Below, piece by piece: positions 1 to 14,100 of a DNA stretch of 64,000 nt. This DNA is from Ciona intestinalis (Eukaryota > Chordata > Ascidiacea > Phlebobranchia > Cionidae). The position numbers were made by a program, and so were the translations under genes. The notes beneath the pieces are model-generated. The model searched no databases. It saw only the letters and a list, made by a program, of their open reading frames with translations, and had not been told where the DNA came from. The number at the start of each line of letters is the position of its first letter. The stretch's first letter is position 1. Location of the stretch: assembly GCF_000224145.3 (NCBI RefSeq), contig NC_020174.2, forward strand, positions 3,225,976 through 3,289,975, read 5' to 3'.

Positions 1-3000
1 TGCCATATATCATTAGAAGGTAGCAACCTTCAACGTAGCCTTCCTTGGCCGCATGGTGAATGCAAGGCATTCCCACTGGTTTATTAAATATTGTTTAAAA
101 AAAACTATATGACATGCAACACAATTATTAAAAACAGGGCTGCGAATTTTCCCATTTTTTGTTTAACCGTTAACCGTTCAGTTTTAACCGGTTAACCGAT
201 ACAAGTGTAATCCTANNNNNNNNNNNNNNNNNNNNNNNNNNNNNNNNNNNNNNNNNNNNNNNNNNNNNNNNNNNNNNNNNNNNNNNNNNNNNNNNNNNNN
301 NNNNNNNNNNNNNNNNNNNNNNNNNNNNNNNNNNNNNNNNTTTCGTTAGCTGTTACTGAATAGGTTCGGTTAACCGGTTAACCGTTAACTTTTCCACATC
401 CCTAATTATAAATAAGATTTAGAAAAGTTGAACAAATAGTATTTTTAAAAATTCAGTTGAAAAATGTTATTCTGAAATTCTATTTGGAAAAATCTTAATA
501 AAAATAAAGTTCGTAAAATGGTATTTTTTAAATGTAGTTAAAAAATATTATTTTCAAAAATCTTGTCCGAAAAAACATTATTTAAAAAGTTTTATTATAA
601 AATTCTAGTTGAAAAATAGACTACTTTTTAAAAAAGGATAGTTTTTTTAAAAGATGTGGCAGAATTAGTAATTAAAACCAATATGTTACTAAATTTACCA
701 TCATAAACAATAATAATGTTATATCTGAAGTTTAGTACTGTGAGGAAAGATGGGACACCTTTAGCACATAATATTCAAATATCCTGATTGTTGTAAACAA
801 TTAACAACGGTCTATGAGAGTCGTGAGGATACGGTTTTATAATTCTTTGAATGTTCTTTGTTTTCTACCAAATATAACGAGAAAATAGAACGAAAAAGTG
901 TCCCATCTTCCCCACCCTACTATATCACTTTCTTACTTTCTTCATCTTTGATTGTGACATCAGCATTATTCAACAATAGATAAACAAGAAGTTCTTACTT
1001 CTTCATCAGAATAGCTCTAATCTGGAANNNNNNNNNNNNNNNNNNNNNNNNNNNNNNNNNNNNNNNNNNNNNNNNNNNNNNNNNNNNNNNNNNNNNNNNN
1101 NNNNNNNNNNNNNNNNNNNNNNNNNNNNNNNNNNNNNNNNNNNNNNNNNNNNNNNNNNNNNNNNNNNNNNNNNNNNNNNNNNNNNNNNNNNNNNNNNNNN
1201 NNNNNNNNNNNNNNNNNNNNNNNNNNNNNNNNNNNNNNNNNNNNNNNNNNNNNNNNNNNNNNNNNNNNNNNNNNNNNNNNNNNNNNNNNNNNNNNNNNNN
1301 NNNNNNNNNNNNNNNNNNNNNNNNNNNNNNNNNNNNNNNNNNNNNNNNNNNNNNNNNNNNNNNNNNNNNNNNNNNNNNNNNNNNNNNNNNNNNNNNNNNN
1401 NNNNNNNNNNNNNNNNNNNNNNNNNNNNNNNNNNNNNNNNNNNNNNNNNNNNNNNNNNNNNNNNNNNNNNNNNNNNNNNNNNNNNNNNNNNNNNNNNNNN
1501 NNNNNNNNNNNNNNNNNNNNNNNNNNNNNNNNNNNNNNNNNNNNNNNNNNNNNNNNNNNNNNNNNNNNNNNNNNNNNNNNNNNNNNNNNNNNNNNNNNNN
1601 NNNNNNNNNNNNNNNNNNNNNNNNNNNNNNNNNNNNNNNNNNNNNNNNNNNNNNNNNNNNNNTAACAGCGAACAGCCTTGAACCCATTACCTCTGGGTTA
1701 GAGACAGGTGCGCTAACCAACTGTGCGACAGCGCTTTGTTATCATGATCGAAGAGACAAAATAAAGTACATTCATTTATGTAATTTATATTTTTTGAATC
1801 ATATAATCTTTAAGTAAAAACTGTGTTTAATTAATAATTAACATAATACATACCTTTAGAATGTCATTTTGTCGCGCAAACTGAAGAAAAGATTTTGCTT
1901 GGAAACGAACTTTTTGAGGCCTATTGATTGGTTATATTTTTATTACTGTACTCAAAATTGGATATCCAAGAAATAGAACATAAATTCCGCTTGTTTTTTA
2001 ACACTGTGTAAATTTCTATTGGCAAAACTGTTTTGCGTAAAAAAGTTTTTTTATATATATTATATAATATTGTAGGGTGGGGGAAGATGGGAAACCTTTT
2101 CATTCTATTTTCTCGTCCCATTTGGTAGTGAACAAAGAACATTTAAAGAATTATAAAACTGTATCCTCACGACTCCCATAGACTGTTGTTAATTGTTTAA
2201 AATGCGATCAGGATATTTAGATAGTATGTTCTAAAGTACGTCGTCTCCCCCTATCCTACTATATTTATATAATGTACAATAATATTTACAAAACTCCCAA
2301 AACCATTTATAAACAAATTCGCCAAAATATGAATTAAAATAAAACCATATACATACGGTTCATGTTGAAGAGATTGCAACAAATTTTCGAATTCATCTCT
2401 TTCGTGTCCGATCATCAACTTCGACGAATCGAACGTCAAATCATTAAATTTCATCGTAACCCCCGGTACCCTTACTGGTTTATAACCAGTCTTCTTTATC
2501 ACGTGACCCATTCTCGCATTCTTTTCACCCCTACATAGTTTTTGCATGAATAAATGAATGTAACTTACTTTATCTTCGCGTGGCTGGAAAACGACAGTCG
2601 TTATAACACAGGTTTAACACCTCATGCCAGCTTACGAGTTACCATGTATGTTACTTTGTGAGTAATTAATTTTTGGGGGAATTTTTTTTTATGTGTGGCT
2701 GATAATTTGGACAACCCAATAATGACCACTGGGTTGGAGCAATTGCCGTTAACTGTCTTGCCCAAAGACACATACGCTCACAATGGTAGCAGCGACAAGC
2801 CTTGAACCCATTACCTATCGGTTACAGACAGGCGTGCTAGATGTCTTTACCAATTACAAGTTGAGTCAGAATTTACAAATTAATATAAAAAACCTCACCT
2901 CGTTTGAAGGAAGGTTTTCATTTTCATTTTGACGGGGTCTTTACCAGCGAGGATCATTAGCATGTCTTTGTCCATGTTCGGCGTGAGGTTTACTTCTCTC

Positions 3001-6000
3001 ACTGATGTAGTGTCACCACCACAGTGAGGACATTCAGATAACTGACCTCCCAACACCATGCAATCCCTGTGAAAAATCGAAGAAACAAATAAAGTTATTA
3101 ATATTATTATATACTATAAAGAGACAAATTTAGTAACTAAATACACATATAAAAAAATTATTGTAAAAAAAATGACAAATTTAGTAACAAAATGCACATG
3201 TATGTATACAAAATTAAAATAATAAATTGATAAATTAATTAACTAAGCATACATGTAGCAATATTTATATGTAACAAAATAAAATCATAGTACTAAAATA
3301 ACAAATGTTATATTTTGTATTAACATTTATTACTACAATCTACAAAATATAAATTATTACTAAAAATTAAAAATCTTTAAAAAGTATGTTAAAATTATCA
3401 AAGTAATGACAATTTTTTGTTTTAAATTTTCAAGTTTAAATTTTTACTGTGTTTTTCCCTATGTTTTAAATTTTCAATTTACTGAGTTTTTTTTTTACAC
3501 AACCTAATATATGGTGAAATTTATTATAAAATAAATAAGCAGTTGAATCCTGACCTGTGAAATCTGTGTGGACAGTCATCATTTTTGATACAAACAAGTA
3601 TGTTACCACCGCTGCAGAAAGTTCCACAACCTGGACAACATTCGTGTCGTATCATCCTTTCTCTGTAGATTGTAACAAAACATATTTTTATATATGGATA
3701 CAGATATAAATATATGTATATGGCACCAGTAAAGAATTTTCTGGTACGTTACAGAATAGGCTGGTGGAAAGTGTTATTGGTTAGGGGGCAAAAGTAGTGG
3801 TTATAGCCTATATAACTTATAGGGGTTGGAGGTTTTTTCGAAGTACCAGGTTTAATGAGAAAAATAAAACTTTAGGTGAAAAAATAATCACCTACAATGC
3901 CACCAAGTTTCACATGTGGTAACCTGTAAGGGGGCATGAGGTGTATGAAACAGAACACCCCTGTTATAACGGCTGTCAGTGCCCAGCTACACAACAACAA
4001 ATCAGTTACATTCATACCAGCTTTAAAAGCCACCATGTTTAGAATAACATCAACTGAAACAAACTGTTGATTTTCAGCTCAATTTTCAGACCTATTTTAT
4101 TAGATAGCAACTTACTTGTGTTCATCACACATTCCAATAACCGGCACCTTGCTGCTTGGCCGCATCATCTCACGATGTGATATCGGTTCATCACACCCGT
4201 ATATCTGCTCAAATTAATAAGGTTACTGAATGCAGATTGCTGGTTGGGTGCTGTAGACTGTAAAAATTTTTCTTCAGGGGAAAGATTTTCTAAACCAGGG
4301 GTGCCATTCTGGGCTACCGCCTTAATTGACTGAGTAAAATTTTTTCGGAAAATTTTGACCGACTAATTTCTGTAATAGGTAATGCACAGAAATTTAGTCG
4401 GTCAAACAAACAGACGTCTTAACCAATAGTAACCGCAACTGACTAACTTTGGTCTTTGGCCAAGAATACCATCTAAGGGTGTGCAACCTGCAGTACGCAA
4501 AGAAAAGTTGTGCGGCCCGTGAAGCCAGCTTCATATTTTTCATTGAATTTATTGAATGTGGCAATAAATTTATATAGCAGTTTTCTTTAGAATTTTATGC
4601 GTCAAAACTTTATAATTCTGAAGGCAGATAAGTACCAAGTAATAAACAAGAGATCAAAGATTTAATGGGAGAGCACGTATTATATAATTAGCATAATATT
4701 AATAACCCCCTTTACTACAACGGTCGACTACGCTCGATCAAAAACAAACCAGAAGTAACCAACAAACTGGTTTACACTTGCCATTGGTGACTTTAAAGCA
4801 GTAGGTAGAATGCATTTATACATGTATTATAACTTATGAAGACTTTTAACGTATGTAGATTGAGGGATTGATAAAGAACATGTGTTGACTTGTAAACTTA
4901 CATCAGTTAACCTTTTCTTCGCTTACAACCGCTTGTTTTTTTGTGGATTAGGATAAACCGTGATTACGCACTAATTAGGTAATGTTTTTAAGTACCAACT
5001 AACAAGAACAACTGTTTGAAGCAAAAGGATCTATATGACCACTAACATGCTTGAAAAGGATCAAGCACCAAGTAATATTGTAACTTACCCTTCCACAGAT
5101 ATTATCAATAGCCATACATTTGATGCCATTTGCTTTCTCAAAGTTAATGGTATGTGGTGATATTACAACACATGTACAAAGTGGTGTTTGATGAAGGTAA
5201 TTGTTGAAATCTTGACGCAAAGTCTGAGCAATACAATGTAATTTTAACGTATAAAAAACGTTGAAGAAACAAATGTTTACAGATTTACATAAAACATGTA
5301 TTTTAAACAAAGTTGAAAAATTTAAGATTTTTATTAAGCTTTTTGAAAGGTGGTAAAATATATAGGGCTAGGTTATGCATATCGTCGGGGTAAACCAAAG
5401 TAGCTTAGGTCACATTTTTACAAAAGTGTCTTTTTTACAATTTTGCATGCTGTTAGACATAACACATTTTTGCAATGTTTAAGCCATCTCAAAAATGTGA
5501 CATAAGCTACTTTGGTTTTACCTCGATGATATGCGTGTCCTAGCCCTATATATTTACCACCTTTCAAAAAGCTTAATACCATCACAAATTTAAAAATTCT
5601 GCCTAAAATATGATATTTTGTATAAACTTGTGGGTATTTTTTTTTCAATGTTTTTTCAGTAAACAACTCAGCCATAACTCTAACAAAATATTTAGTACTA
5701 TCATCTAAGCTAACAAATAAAAAAATAATATCCAAAACAAATAATTACATTAGAAGCATAAATGCAAATCATATAGTAGGGTGGCGGAAGACGGGACACC
5801 TTTAGCACATAATATCCAAATATTCTAATCGTGTTTTAAACAATTAACAACGCTCTATGGGAGTTGTGGGAATAAGGTTTTAAAATTCTTTAAATGTTTT
5901 TTGTTTGCTACTAAATGAGTCGAGAAAATAGAATGAAAAGCTGTCATATCTCCCCCCCACCCTACTATATATCTAGTTGTTGTAATATTAAACTATGAAC

Positions 6001-6817
6001 AAAAAAAAACAAACAATAATTTCAACATACTGCCATGTTTCCCTCCAACATCATAGTTCTTAACTCCTGTTAAAATAATATCATTATTTGTATTTTGGCA
6101 TCAGAAATAGTCCGCAGATGGAGTCCTATGGGTCAAAAATTGGGACAGAAAATGGGACTTGTTCGGAAGTTGGAACACTAGAGTCGGAACATGAACAAAG
6201 AGCTTCACTACTGCGAGCACGTTACTTCCGGAAGTACAAAGGTGTTGGGGTAATATCTGGACTAAATCCCAGGTTACGGACCTCACCCATACAGGATAGA
6301 ATAGATTTTGGAATTTCCGGCAAAAATTTTGCTAACCGTCTTTTTCTGAAATGTCGGTCAGTAGAATTTTTGCCAAAAATGCCAAAATACAAGTATAACA
6401 TGCCTGCCAGCAATAGTATGTAACTTCACTATTTATTTGTTATAAAAAACTTCTAAAATTTTCAGCATAACATTTTAATATGGTATGCAAAGCTAATACA
6501 CAGACACCTATGACTTATCTAATGCAATCACCTGGGCAGGAGTTATGGTTATACACTACAAACAAGACACAATGGTGTGGAACAAATTTCATGGAAATAC
6601 TTTATTTATTAGTGTGTTGCAAAAGTTCCCCTGAGCATTTTTTACCATTAGGGGTTTAAAGCCTGTGTCTGACAATGTTCCAAAAACTTACAGTTTTATT
6701 TTTTACTGAAGTTTCCGTCACATCAGGTGTGAATTCACTTGTTTCATGATTTGTTTGTTCCATGGCCTTTTTCTCTTCAACTGGAGTTGGAGAAGAACAA
6801 TTGGAAGATGATTTTCT
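1..6817 (-). CDS. EHMT: EHMT1/2 (G9a/GLP)-type histone-lysine N-methyltransferase, partial (3' end off window)
   Basis: EHMT proteins methylate histone H3 lysine 9 in the nucleus. Exons seen, in coding order: 6692-6817, 6031-6066, 5089-5223, 4116-4204, 3555-3662, 2899-3066, 2357-2530, then 1-75 after an assembly gap. Intron phases agree through the first seven exons. Exons 5089-5223 to 2899-3066 encode the cysteine-rich block before the ankyrin repeats: TPLCTC, GIKCMA, MMRPSSKVPV, a CCPGCGTFC knuckle, then HRFHRDC and CPHCGGD. This order matches the G9a/GLP ring-like domain closely. Exon 1-75 encodes an ankyrin-type stretch (CIHHAAKEGYVEGCYLL). The remaining ankyrin repeats and the SET domain are expected to the left. 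At least one exon is missing, probably in the 635-base gap. Exon 6692-6817 is open through its 5' splice border but holds an ATG at 6763 in a strong GCCATGG context, so either a start there or continuation from 8188-15079 is possible. Confidence 0.9.
216..340. other. Assembly gap, 125 N
   Basis: Flanks (GTTAACCGGTTAACCG-like on both sides) belong to a repeat, probably the cause of the gap. Confidence 0.99.
1028..1662. other. Assembly gap, 635 N
   Basis: It lies between EHMT exons 2357-2530 and 1-75 and probably hides ankyrin exon sequence. A SINE head borders its right edge. Confidence 0.99.
3855..4080. repeat. Arm 1 of a 225-bp inverted repeat (partner 7291-7511)
   Basis: The sequence from AAATAAAACTTTAGGTGAAA to TGTTGATTTTCAGC recurs inverted at 7291-7511. 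Both contain a piece of the SINE body plus shared non-SINE flank, so they are one duplicated segment rather than two SINE insertions. Confidence 0.88.
5334..5575. repeat. Long imperfect hairpin, arms about 85 bp, in an EHMT intron
   Basis: Left arm 5334-5420 and right arm 5490-5575 pair over nearly their whole length (TTAAGCTTTTTGAAAGGTGG against its complement). The loop is about 70 bases. Several arm differences are single mismatches. Confidence 0.9.
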
Positions 6818-7290
6818 CTATGGACACAAAAAATGATAAAAATCGGAAAAAAATTATATTTTTTTTTATTATTATTATTATTTTTTTAAAAGTAGGTAGG
6901 GCATCAAGTACTTGTCGCAAACAAGGAATTAAGACCAGATTTGGCTCATTACCCCGTGATGTATTAAAGTGGTTTGCGCGGCTGCTTGTAGCCGAGAGGT
7001 AATGGGTTCATAGCTCGTCGCTGCTACCGTTGTGGGTGTATGTGTCCTTGAGCAAGACACTTAACAGCAATTTCTTCAACCCAGTGGTCACTAATGGGTT
7101 GTCAAAGTTATCAGCCATACAATATAAAAAAAGGTAAAAATTCCGAAACAATAATCACCCACAAAGTAACATACTTGGTAACTCGTAAGCTGGCATGAAG
7201 TGTATGAAACAGAACACCCATGTTTAATCACTATCGATTCCAGCCACGCTAGGATAAAGTAAGTTACATTCATGATAAAGATCAGAAAAA

Positions 7291-7511
7291 GCTGAAAATC
7301 AACAGTTTGTTTCAGTTGATGTTATTCTAAACATGGTGGCTTTTAAAGCTGGTATGAATGTAACTTATTTGTTGTTGTGTAGCTGGACACTGACAGCCGT
7401 TATAACAGGGTTGTTTTGTTTCATACACCTCATGCCCGCTTACAGGTTACACATGTGAAACTTGGTGGCATTGTAGGTGATTATTTTTCACCTAAAGTTT
7501 TATTTTCTCAC
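7291..7511. repeat. Arm 2 of the 225-bp inverted repeat
   Basis: It is the inverted partner of 3855-4080 and is followed closely by the 50-N gap. Confidence 0.88.
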
Positions 7512-7525
7512 TTATATCCTTTTTA

Positions 7526-7575
7526 NNNNNNNNNNNNNNNNNNNNNNNNNNNNNNNNNNNNNNNNNNNNNNNNNN
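7526..7575. other. Assembly gap, 50 N
   Basis: It falls between SINE sequences in the intron upstream of EHMT exon 6692-6817. Confidence 0.99.
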
Positions 7576-8187
7576 ACACTAACGGCAATTGCTCCAACCC
7601 AGGGTCACTAATGGGTTGTCCAAATTATCAGCCATACATAAAAAAAAATCACCCAAAAAATAATCACCCACAAAGTAACATACATGGTAATTCATAAGCT
7701 GGCACAAGGTGTTATAACGACTGTCGTTTTCCGGCCACGCGAGGATAAAGGAAGTAAGTTACATTACAAGAATTGAATGAAGGAATGTAGCTTTTTATTC
7801 TCGTATGGCGGGAATAGACATTCAGTATAAAACAGGTTTTCTGCAACCAAGTTACCACATATGTAACTTTTTAGGTGATCTTTTTAATTTGTTCTATTTT
7901 TATGTATAGCTGACAATTCAACCAGAAATTACTTATGATCGTTTCTGGTGCTGTCAACTCTGTTCTAAAATAACAGAACCTAAAGATCTATGATATAGAA
8001 CATTTTTGTAAGTTTGGGGCCAGATTTTCCATCCTACCAAAATTTAAGGGCACAAAATTTTAACAAAAATAAAGCACCATAGAACCAGTACACAAATTTG
8101 ATTTTCGGGGGTGCAAAAATCTGTTTATCCTCATCCAACTACATATATATAGTGTACATAAGCTTGCACTGCTGGCAAGGAGCATAC

Positions 8188-11100
8188 TTTTTTTATAATT
8201 ATTTTTTGCCCTGTCTTCCCTTTGCCCCTCAGATTAAAAATTTCACCTGATATTCTTCCTGTATCGGAGGACTCACTTTCCCCACTATTGTTAGTTTCCA
8301 CTGTTGCAGTTGAATTAACAGCTTGTGTAGCAATGATGGGTAGATTACGTTCCTGCTGCTACAAATAAATCAACATATTAATTATCATCATAATTTTAAA
8401 CATTTTGTTTCAAATGTATGACAATCTCATTCAGTAATCCGAAGCAGTTAAATTTTACAAAATAAAAATTTTGAAAAATATGAATATTCATTATTCAGTG
8501 TAATAAATTAAAAATATCTCTCATTTTTGTTGGCCATGAATTAAAAAATCGTTAATAAAACTATAAATTTCGCTTGTAAATCTTAGCATGCCAGCTAAGT
8601 TAAACCTAAACTTGCTTTATAATCACATGGCGGGGCAAGGATAGTTGTTAAACCAGGCGTTCTGTTTCATACACATCATGCCAGCTTACGAGTTACCTAG
8701 TATGTAGTTTTATGTGTGATTGTTTTTTTTACGCATGGTTGATAATTTGGACAACCCATTAGTGACCACTGGGTTGGAGCAATTGCCGTTAAGTGTCTTG
8801 CCCGAAGACACAAAGTGTTTAAATAGTTCGGAATTGCTCCAACCCAGTGGTCGATGGTCGTTGTCCAAATTATCAACCATACATACAAAAATAAAAAATA
8901 TCCCCCAAAAAATATTCACCCACAAAGTAACATACATGGTAACTCGTGGGCATGAGGTGTAAAAATAACCCGTGTTATAAGACTGTCCTTTTTTTCCACC
9001 CTGTGAGGGTAAAGTAAGTTACATTCATTCATTCTTTCCATGTGAAAATACAGCATACCTGTTCCTCCACTCGGGCTCGGAGTTGGCTTTCAATACTAAC
9101 CACTCGGTGGCGATCGGGAATAGATTTCCGAGCTCGATGACTTTTTTGTGATCAACACTGCAAAAATGAACGCAACTAATTTATTTATTATTGTATGTGA
9201 GGACAACAACAGAAGTTATGGAAAAGTAAGTTTTTTTTTATTCTAAACCCTATGTCTGCTTACAAGTTATCAAACTTGGTACAATTCAGTTCATAGGCGC
9301 CTAACATGGGTATGCAAAGTCAGGGGCGTATCCAGGAATTAAAAAAGGGGATTCCGCAAGTTTTTGTTTAGAAAATAGACGCATATAAAACATAACGTGC
9401 TCGATAAATAGCCTGACTAACATAAATAATAATGCACATAATAGGAGATGTGTAACATTGGTTTTAAACTACAATAATATGACTTTTTGACTATTTTTAA
9501 GAAGGGTTCTAATTCCCCCCCCCAAAAAAAATTAAAAATAAGATTCAAAGGGGGTTGGTCTGAACCCCATGACCCCCCCTCCCACTTGTCACTTATGTAC
9601 GCCAATGTGCGAAGTATGCGTACATACCTTCAAAATTAATCAGAGTACCCATGAGTACCCAGTATAAATGCATAGACAGTTTAACAACCTATCTTAAATA
9701 TATACATGTTGTAAAATAAACAGTATACAGTGGCAATACCGAAATGATCAATCTGGTCTATTTCCCAAATAAAAGCTAATCTAATAATGTCAGTCATGTG
9801 ACAAGAAAAGTTCATGTCTTCGCCGGCATAAACTTAAAACTTAATGGGTACTGACTTTAGTTAGGCACCTATAACTCCAATTTGATATCTATGTAACTCG
9901 TACACAAACTTAAATATATTTATTTACCTTGGACTAGTAGTTGGTGAACTTTCAATCACGGTCTGAAGAAAATTACCCAAACATTAATTTTTTTAAGAAA
10001 AATATGCAAACAAAAACTTTAAAAAAAACTTGAAGAAAAAATATGCAAAAAAATATTATAAATAGAATAATACTTTAAAAAAACTTGAAGAAAAAATATG
10101 CAAACAAAAATCTTGTACAGGGTGTTCATGAAATTCTGTTAGCTGTTACAATTTGAAATTTGTTATTAAGTCAGTTCTCAATATATATTTTTCTTTTATT
10201 TGAACTGGTGTTTAAGTTTTCATTGAAAGTTTTAAACTAAAATTTTAGATATATATATTCTTTTTGGGTTTAATGAATGTGTCATATGATATGAACCGTT
10301 ATAAAACAACTGGTTCTGAAAAAAGAAAAGGCACAATGTGTATGACCCTGTATATTAAAATATATTAGATAATCACCCTTCCTGAAGAACTCAAAACTTC
10401 TTTTTCAACTCTATAAAAAAATAAACAATAAAACATTACAAGGATCATCATATTAGGGATATGCCGTGCCCGAAAACAAAAGCCCGCGCCCGAGAGTCTT
10501 ATTTTTTAAAGCTCGGTACTTGAAAATTGGGCCAAGCACTGAGCCTTATGTTATTGCAATAATAATGCACGCGAGAGCAAAAAAGGTGAAGTAACTAAAA
10601 GATAGAGAGACTAGGCTAGTCATAGCACACCTTATGTGGTGGCTTATGCACTTTGTTCCCCATACATACTAGACAAGACAACCTAAATGAATTAATTAAG
10701 TTCTGGCCAGTCAGAGTCAGTTTTCATGGATAAAACGATTAAATTATAACACAATACAATAAAATAAATAAAAAAACAATTTACACCAGCCGAGGTTTAA
10801 AAATAGTTGTTTAGTTTTTATTTAGGTTTTTTTTATGCCCGGCTGATATGAAAAAAAATACGATTATTTTGGATTAAAATTAAACTATTTTCAATAATTA
10901 AAAGGTTTGAATTAAAAACAAGATTAAAAAAAACTTACACAGCTTTTGGTGGAGTTGAGGGAACAGGTGGATTAGACGAAGTAGCAGAATTATCTAAAAT
11001 ATGTAACTTTTGTTGAGATGTCAATCAAATAATATCGCACACCGCTTATCTTACTAAGTAAGATAAGAATTACACTGATTAGAACTTTTCTAAAAATCGA

Positions 11101-14100
11101 AAAAGTTTTATGCAATATGGGATTAGGTGTGAGACCCTTGTCAAGGACATGGTATTTAGTCTAGATTTTGCTCATGAATGAATGTCTCTTATTTTATCCT
11201 AGAATGGCAGGAAAACGACAGTCGTTATAACAAGGGTGTTCTGTTTCATACACCTCGTACCAGATTACGAGTTACCAAGTAAGTAACTTTGTAGGTGATT
11301 ATCTTATGAGGTATTTTTTTAATTTTTTATAATGTTTTGCTAATAACTTGGACGACCCATTCATGAACACTTGGTTACCCTAACACGAGACTGCTTATGT
11401 ACTGAATAACAGGTGCTTATTTTTACTAGCTTTCGACTTTTATAGAAAGTCACAAACTGTTTTATGTCATTGACCGTAAGCAATTACGTCACAGCAGGTG
11501 TGACATAACATTGTTTATTGTGTTGTGCGTAGGGATGCACATTACAGAATAATTAGGTATTCTAGAATATCCTAGAATACTTTATTTCGAATCTAGAATT
11601 CCGAATCTAGAATTTCGAATTTTTTTATATTTATAGGAAAAAAGTTTATTGACTCTTTCACAGCAGCCTTGTTAGATCATGAACTGTAAAATGATCAAAA
11701 ATTATACTATTGAGTAGTTTTTGCGTCACGAAACGTATAGCAGACTATGAAAAGACGTTGCGAAACGTTTACTCTCGAAAGTCCCACAAACACAAATTTT
11801 TTTTTTTAAATTATTAAGTTTCAAAAATTGTTAATATAGTTATGAGATGTCCTGTAATGTCTTCATTAAACAGAATACCTAATACCTTAATTAGATTCGA
11901 ATCTCACGGATTCGAAATTCTGTAATGTGCATCCCTAGTTGTGCGTCATTGATTCGCAATGCCAGAAAACGTGGCATTTGTTTTTTTAGAGTGTTAATGT
12001 GGGGGGCTTTTGTTTAAAACCTTTATATATATTAAAAGCTTATTGAGACACCGGGTGATCTGTATTATAGGCACAAATTGATAAACATGTAAATCCAGTG
12101 CGAGACAATAATTTGTAAGATTGTGTAAAACTTACTTGAGCTAGAACTAACTGGGGCGACTTTATCTGGTTCATCATCACAGGAATCAGATGAATTGGAA
12201 TCATCAGTGATCTAAAAATTCAATCAACAATAAATAGAATGAATGATGATTATCACTTATTTATATATATAGTAGGGTGGGAGAAGATGGGACAACTTTA
12301 GTGCATAATGTCCAAGTATCCTGATTGTGTTTTAAACAATTCACAACCGTCTATGTGAGTCAGGAGAATACGGTTTGTAATTCTTTGAATGTTCTTTGTT
12401 TACTACCAAATGGGACGAGAAAATAAAATAAAAAAGTGTCTCATCTTCCCCAACCCTACTATATTTACATGTGAATTTGTAATGTAAGTAATAATTTTTT
12501 TGCAGGCAAAAAATAATTAAAGAATTAAAATACAAAGAAAAAAATATAAAATTAAAAAAACAAAATATAAATGCAGCTTTTAAAATAAAAATAATAAACC
12601 CAACTTCGAACCTGCTTTTGTTTGGATCGTTTTTGAAGTTGTTCATAAATTAACTGTTTTCTTTTAACCTCATCCATCGACGTGCTACACTGGATGTGGA
12701 ATAATAAAAGGAATAAATATATATATCAACTAATAACAAATGGTTTATGGAAAACCAATAATGGTAACTTCCATTAAAATTGAAAAATTGTATAGTTCAA
12801 CATTTCAAAAAACTTATTTCACAAAATTTATATATAGGCTATATTATATAAATATATATATAAAATACAGATATAAATATTTCACAAAATTTATATATAT
12901 CCATTCTGTGAGGCATGAACCTGGAATTTGTTTTTTAGACCAGATTATGATATTAACTTTATATATCTCTTCGATTACGGTAGCGAAGATTAAGAAATAT
13001 TTTAAACAAGAGGACAGGATATAGCATCAAAACAACAGTTGTTAAAACTTATAGTTAAAACATATTTACATTTGGTTGGAAGAAAATAAGCGTGGTCGCT
13101 ACATTCTACCATAATTGCAAGCCCAACGTCTGCGACCGACGTCATTTAATAATTTGTCAGCAATTGCGTGTTGCCATACCGATATTTACTGCAGAAAATA
13201 TCACACAAGAGAGTTAACAGTTCAAGGCACTGTTTACCTGTACAAGTTTGGTGTTGCAATGTTTTTGCGAAATAATTCGAAAATGAGAATCAACCTTTTT
13301 GTTTTGGTTGCGAAATAGTTGTTTGAATATATTTTGTATGCTATGTCCCATTGTATATGGGAGTGGATCTTGTTGAGTGATTGCTGCAATGTGTCGTTCT
13401 CCTTTGACTAAAAGAAAATTAAACAGGGTTAACAATAATATATTTTTAATAAACGAAAAAAAGAATTTTTAAACATATAACTGAATGTAACTTTTACTTG
13501 CTTTATCTTTGCGTGGCCAGGAAACAACACTCGTTATAACACGGTTTCATACACTTGTGCCAGCTTACGAGTTACCAAGTATTTTACTTTGTGGGTGATT
13601 ATTTTTGCAGGATTTTGTTTTACTATTTATGGATGGCTGACAATTCAGACAGCTCATTAGTGACCACTGGGTTGGAGCCATCACCGTTAAATGTCTTGTC
13701 CAAGAACACATACGACCGCAATGGTGGCAGCAAATAGCCTTGAACAATTTTTAAACACTTTTTGATATTTATTTTACTTATCAGTAAAACTTACCAGCAG
13801 ATGAAGGGTCATAAAAAAATCCATTCCTATCCACCATGTTACAAACAGAACGAATTTTTCTTGCCATTTTTTCATCAGTGGTAAGCCATATCACAGGACA
13901 GCCACGTAAAACATAACATTCAACACGTTCAAGTCTTCTTGCAGATATTTTGATTGTGAGTTTTTTCTCTGGTTCATATTCTGCATAATAAATTTGAAAT
14001 TATTGGGTAATAAAATCCTTTGCTGCTATATTCAAAGAAATAAATTAAAATTAAACATGGCTGTTCTGTTTCATACACCTCGTGCTAGCTTACAAGTTAC

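Noticed and set aside
8697-8962. Several 60-80-codon frames on both strands
   Set aside because: They lie wholly within the head-to-head SINE pair.
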